8,017 bases of DNA, taken from the NCBI GenBank assembly GCA_021773655.1, contig JAJFJX010000314.1:1-8017 (forward strand). Direction: 5' to 3'. This stretch comes from Panacagrimonas sp. (GTDB lineage: Bacteria > Pseudomonadota > Gammaproteobacteria > Nevskiales > Nevskiaceae). Below the pieces are notes generated by a model, which searched no databases, was not told the origin of the DNA, and was given only the letters and a program-made list of their open reading frames with translations. The translations under genes were made by a program, and so were the position numbers. Of this stretch, positions 5,051 to 8,017 are shown piece after piece (position 1 is the first letter of the stretch; each line of letters opens with the position of its first letter).

Positions 5051-7027
5051 TCAGCGCACCAGGCGGAACTCCAGTTCCAGGCGCACCGGGCGATCCAACG
5101 CGGTTTCGAGCTGCTGCTTGATGACGTCGGCCTGACCGGCGTCCAGCCAGTCCGGCGCCCCGGCCACCGCGCGCACCACCACCAGGTCGCCCTGCAGCTG
5201 CACCCGCGGGTCGGTGAGCCGGATCGCGTGTTCTCCGGCCTGCAGGGCCAGGCTGCGCAGCTGGGTCTCGATGTTCCACACCTCGACGATGCCGCTCAAT
5301 GACCAGTACAGCGGCAGCGCCAGCGCCGCGGTGGCGATCGCCATCAGGCGCAGGCCCTTGGCGGCACGGCTGATCGGCGCGTAGCCCAGCACCAGAAAGG
5401 TCAGCGCCGCGGCGGCTGAGATGCCGACCAGGTTGGTCAGGAACAACAGCATCGCGCCACCAAACACCCGTGTATCGCCCCAGCCGATGCCGATGCCCGA
5501 CACCGCCAGAGGCGGCACCAGCGCCACCGCGATGGCCACGCCCGGCAGTGACTTCATGATGCTCTCGCGCGAGTGCGCGTAGGCCGCTGCCACGCCGGAG
5601 AACACGGCCACTCCAAGGTCCAGCAGCGAAGGGTGCAAGCGGCTTTCGATCTCCGCGGTCAGCGGTCGCAACGGCAGCACGAAGGCGAGCACCGCGGCCG
5701 CGGCCAGAGCCAGACCGACGCCGACGCCGATCGCGCGCATGGAATCCTGCATCAGGCCCGAATCGCGACGCAGCACGCCCATCGCCAGCGACACGATCGG
5801 CGCCATCAGCGGCGCCAGCACCATCGCGCCGATGATCACGGCAGCGCTGCCCAGCACCAGCCCGAGTCCGGCAATCAGGGTCGACAGGATCATCAGGATC
5901 ACGTAGTCCGGCGTCACCCGGGCGTTGTCGCGAAGCAGCAGAAACAGATCCTTGAAGTCCTCCTCCAGCGCGTGCGTGAACAGCGGCAGACCCTGGCGGA
6001 ACGAGGCCAGCCGCGCCTCGTTCTCCGGCAGTGTGCGCAGCTTGAGCGTGTCCTTGGCGTCGTTCCCCTGGGGGTGATCCTCGGCAAAGGCCGGGCCGGG
6101 CTTGATCCGCAGCGCGCCGGGCTCGACGCGGAACTCGATCGACTCGGCGCTGCGGCGACGGCCATCGAGCCGGTAGACCAGCGGGCGGTCGGATTCCACG
6201 CGCAGGCGCCGGGTCTTGACGAACGACAGCGCGCGCGGAAGCTTCGAGCCACCGAACGCAGCCCGCCCCAGCGCCGCCAGGTAGGCGGTCACCGAGGCCG
6301 GTGCCACCAGCATCGCCGACAGGCGACCGTCGCGCGCCGACAGCCGCTCGCCCAGCAGCGAGTTGCTGAGCTGGTCGGCATCGTTCTCCAGCACCACGAT
6401 GCCGGTGACCGCGGTGCGGCGCGGCTTTTCTTCTTCGCCGATATGCAGGCGCACGGCGGTTGGACGGATGTCGAACAGGTGACGCACGGTGTTCCAGTAG
6501 ACACCGACGGTCAGCATCCAGCGCCGCCAGCGGGAGGTCTGCATGCGCAGGAACGGCCGTCCGCGATGATCCAGGAACGGCACGTCGCCGATGGCGGCGA
6601 TGGCCAGCACCACCTCGTCGTTGCAGCGTGTCAGATCGACCTTGATGGTCTTTTCACACAGCGCGATCCGCGCCTGCTGCTCGACCTTCTTCGGCAACTC
6701 GAACAGGCGCAACAGCACCGAGCCTGGCGCGGTGACGAAGCCCAATACCGAACCGGCGCGCGCGGCCCGGTCCATGATCGGCGGCACCTGTTCGTCATCC
6801 ACCGCCAGAATCCAGTGCGGCGGTGGTGCACCACCGTCCTCAGCCCCGCCAACGGCCCGGACTTCGACCGGGGTCTCCAGGAACGCCGTCACCTCCACTT
6901 CGTCGAGCGCGGTTCCGGCGCGATGGGCACAGCGCCGCAGCGTCTCCAGCGCCGGGTGATCGGCGCGAAAGATCAGCCGCGCGCGGGCCAGCATCGCCGA
7001 TGGCGGATCAGCCTTGGAATCATTCAT
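5051..7027 (-). CDS. DUF389 (TIGR00341-like) membrane protein with a degenerate DAGK/YegS-like N-terminal domain
   Basis: This is a 658-residue protein in two parts. Residues about 372-580 match DUF389, with roughly seven membrane segments (near 374-392, 396-418, 432-454, 468-484, 495-515, 522-548, 558-578). The hallmarks are LSTLIAGLGLVLGSAAVIIGAMVLAPLMAPI, FSGVAAAYAHSRES, LPGVAIAVALVPPLAVSGI and LTNLVGI. Residues about 15-312 recall a diacylglycerol-kinase/YegS fold. GSVLGFVTAPGSVLLRLFELP aligns in style with the PLGxLPxGTGNDFARxLGLP region. VVLENDADQLSNSLL...LSARDGRLSAMLVAP and RRLRVESDRPLVYRLDG...IEFRVEPGALRI look like the kinase's second domain. The nucleotide-site GGDGT is replaced by AVDDEQ, so kinase activity is doubtful. 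A soluble C-terminal tail (580-658) follows. The function of DUF389 is unknown; a membrane sensor or transporter is possible. The ATG at 7027 lacks a good ribosome site. Confidence 0.88.
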   Translation of the reverse strand: MNDSKADPPSAMLARARLIFRADHPALETLRRCAHRAGTALDEVEVTAFLETPVEVRAVGGAEDGGAPPPHWILAVDDEQVPPIMDRAARAGSVLGFVTAPGSVLLRLFELPKKVEQQARIALCEKTIKVDLTRCNDEVVLAIAAIGDVPFLDHRGRPFLRMQTSRWRRWMLTVGVYWNTVRHLFDIRPTAVRLHIGEEEKPRRTAVTGIVVLENDADQLSNSLLGERLSARDGRLSAMLVAPASVTAYLAALGRAAFGGSKLPRALSFVKTRRLRVESDRPLVYRLDGRRRSAESIEFRVEPGALRIKPGPAFAEDHPQGNDAKDTLKLRTLPENEARLASFRQGLPLFTHALEEDFKDLFLLLRDNARVTPDYVILMILSTLIAGLGLVLGSAAVIIGAMVLAPLMAPIVSLAMGVLRRDSGLMQDSMRAIGVGVGLALAAAAVLAFVLPLRPLTAEIESRLHPSLLDLGVAVFSGVAAAYAHSRESIMKSLPGVAIAVALVPPLAVSGIGIGWGDTRVFGGAMLLFLTNLVGISAAAALTFLVLGYAPISRAAKGLRLMAIATAALALPLYWSLSGIVEVWNIETQLRSLALQAGEHAIRLTDPRVQLQGDLVVVRAVAGAPDWLDAGQADVIKQQLETALDRPVRLELEFRLVR

Positions 7028-7114
7028 CCCGCGACGCTAGCACGGCGTCCGCAGCGCCCGCAGCCGGGCCCGGGGCCGCTCGCCGCCACCGCAACCGCGG
7101 CCCGATGGGCGGTC

Positions 7115-7143
7115 TTGAACCCCCGGGCACGGCGGCGTAGAAG
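7115..7143 (+). promoter_or_regulatory. Candidate sigma-70-type promoter for the small acidic protein gene
   Basis: TTGAAC (7115-7120) and TAGAAG (7138-7143) are separated by 17 bp, the ideal spacing. The start point would fall near 7150, about 50 bp before the gene at 7202. The match to TTGACA/TATAAT is partial in both boxes. It lies in the 174-bp divergent spacer (7028-7201), where I see no other gene or clear structure. Confidence 0.35.
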
Positions 7144-7201
7144 AGAACATACGCACCGGTATCCAGCTTTATCCGCACTGCGCTGCGGAGGGAGGATCGA
7201 A

Positions 7202-7498
7202 ATGGCCGAATGGCTGCGGGACGTCTCGGTAGGAGAATGGTTCGAGCACGACGGCGATGCGTTCGAGATCGTCGGCGTCGACGCCAAGGCTGGCGTCGTG
7301 CTGGTACAGCATTTCGACGGGTCGCTCGACGAGTTCGATTTCGACATCTGGGTGGACCTCAACGTCCGTCCCTGCGCACCGCCCGAGGACGTCTCCGGCG
7401 CGCTGGACCTGGATCGCGAGGAATTCGACGACAGCCCCCACAGCCACTGGGGCAGCAACCCGCTCGAAGACTTCAACGTGCGTCTGGACGACTACTGA
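7202..7498 (+). CDS. Small, highly acidic conserved-type protein of unknown function
   Basis: This 98-residue protein has 26 Asp/Glu against 5 Lys/Arg. It has a strong ribosome site, GGAGG at 7191-7195, 6 nt before the ATG. The first half looks like a compact beta domain: VGEWFEHDGDAFEIVGVDAKAGVVLVQHFDGSLDEFDFDIW, alternating strands and acidic turns. A linker with RPCAPPEDVSGALDLDREEF follows, and then a polar tail ending DFNVRLDDY. It has no signal peptide or membrane segment, so it is probably cytosolic. It resembles what I remember of the DUF6763 family of small gammaproteobacterial proteins, but I hold that name loosely. The coding quality and ribosome site make it a real gene. Its last 26 bp overlap the opposite-strand ampG end. 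No function can be assigned. Confidence 0.85.
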   Translation: MAEWLRDVSVGEWFEHDGDAFEIVGVDAKAGVVLVQHFDGSLDEFDFDIWVDLNVRPCAPPEDVSGALDLDREEFDDSPHSHWGSNPLEDFNVRLDDY

Positions 7499-8017
7499 GC
7501 CCCGCAGGGACCGGCGGCAGGCGCCGTGTCAGCCAGATCAGCAGCAGCAGCGCCGGCAGGCCCAGAGCCGAGGTGTAGAAGAAAAAGCCGGGCCAGCCCA
7601 GCGCTTCGGACACGTAGCCGGAGGCGCCCCCCAGCAGCTTGCCGGGCAGCGTGAACAGCGACGAGAACAGCGCGTACTGGGTAGCCGTGTAAGCGGTGTT
7701 GGTCAGGCCCGACAGGTAGGCGATGAACGCCGAGCCGGCGAAGCCCGAGGCCAGGTTGTCACCGCTGATCACCAGCGCCAGCCCGGTGATGTCCGGCTGG
7801 TTGAACACCGCCAGCGCGGCGAAGCCCAGATTGGACAGGATCACCAGAACGCCGCCCACCACCAGCGCGCGCGTCGAGCCCCAGCGCATCACCGCGATGC
7901 CGCCCAGGAACGCCCCGGCGATGGACAGGATCACGCCGTAGAACTTGGCGATGGCCGCAACCTGCTTGAGCGAGTATCCCAGAGCCAGATAGAACGGATT
8001 GGCCATCGATCCCATGG
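7473..8017 (-). CDS. ampG: AmpG-like muropeptide permease (MFS), C-terminal part, cut by right window edge
   Basis: The frame is open to the right edge, so the true start is outside; the ATG at 8015 is internal. About 180 C-terminal residues are visible. Recognisable AmpG pieces are MANPFYLALGYSLKQVAAIAKFYG, IAGAFLGGIAVMRWG, SGDNLASGFAGSAFIAYLS, YTATQYALFSSLFTLPGKLLGGASGYVSEALGWPGFFFYT, and a last helix LPALLLLIWLTRRL. At least five membrane helices are present, in line with the second half of a 12-14-helix MFS protein. AmpG carries GlcNAc-anhydroMurNAc peptides from periplasm to cytoplasm for wall recycling, and in many species it feeds AmpR/AmpC beta-lactamase induction. The short tail PPVPAGLSSRPDAR overlaps the convergent acidic-protein gene by 26 bp. 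Confidence 0.9.
   Translation of the reverse strand, partial: MGSMANPFYLALGYSLKQVAAIAKFYGVILSIAGAFLGGIAVMRWGSTRALVVGGVLVILSNLGFAALAVFNQPDITGLALVISGDNLASGFAGSAFIAYLSGLTNTAYTATQYALFSSLFTLPGKLLGGASGYVSEALGWPGFFFYTSALGLPALLLLIWLTRRLPPVPAGLSSRPDAR

Noticed and set aside
5051..7027. Active diacylglycerol or sphingosine kinase function for the DUF389 gene
   Set aside because: The GGDGT nucleotide-binding motif is absent (AVDDEQ in its place), so resemblance to the fold does not support activity.
5573..7498. 641-residue plus-strand frame opposite the DUF389 gene, running on into the acidic-protein gene
   Set aside because: It is the antisense shadow of the DUF389 gene: rich in Gln, His and Arg with no domain features. 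Only its last 98 codons, after the good ribosome site at 7191-7195, are a real gene.

Overview
The window is GC-rich (roughly 65-75% in the coding parts I counted) and tightly packed. It looks like chromosomal DNA of a gammaproteobacterium. The order thiS-thiG-trmB, the E. coli-like Tas and PrkB proteins, an AmpG permease and a glyU-type tRNA-Gly all point there. A Xanthomonadales-like (Lysobacterales) or related high-GC lineage is my best guess, made from composition and gene content only.

Layout. Positions 1-838 (minus) hold the N-terminal part of a P4-type tyrosine integrase that runs off the left edge. A 238-bp AT-richer spacer (839-1076, about 53% GC) with several short inverted and direct repeats separates it from tRNA-Gly(CCC) at 1077-1150 (minus). 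The integrase sits directly at the 3' end of the tRNA and points the same way. This is the classic edge of an element integrated into a tRNA gene, with the element extending left out of view. To the right is ordinary chromosome: a plus-strand cluster thiS-thiG-trmB-prkB-tas (1310-5029). Gaps are 19-34 bp, and trmB probably overlaps thiG, so it is likely one operon. Converging on it is a long minus-strand gene for a DUF389 membrane protein (5051-7027). Its N-terminal half looks like a catalytically degenerate diacylglycerol-kinase/YegS-like domain. After a 174-bp divergent spacer comes a small, very acidic 98-residue protein (7202-7498, plus). Its end overlaps by 26 bp the end of an AmpG-like muropeptide permease (7473-8017, minus) that runs off the right edge.

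How the genes work together. ThiS is the sulfur carrier and ThiG the thiazole synthase of thiamine biosynthesis; TrmB methylates G46 of tRNAs. PrkB is a phosphoribulokinase-family protein with no RuBisCO gene in view, and Tas is an aldo-keto reductase, so these two give the operon a less obvious metabolic tail. AmpG imports cell-wall anhydromuropeptides. I did not find a clear new defence or mobile system. The most unusual item is the DAGK-like/DUF389 fusion, followed by the structured integrase-tRNA junction.
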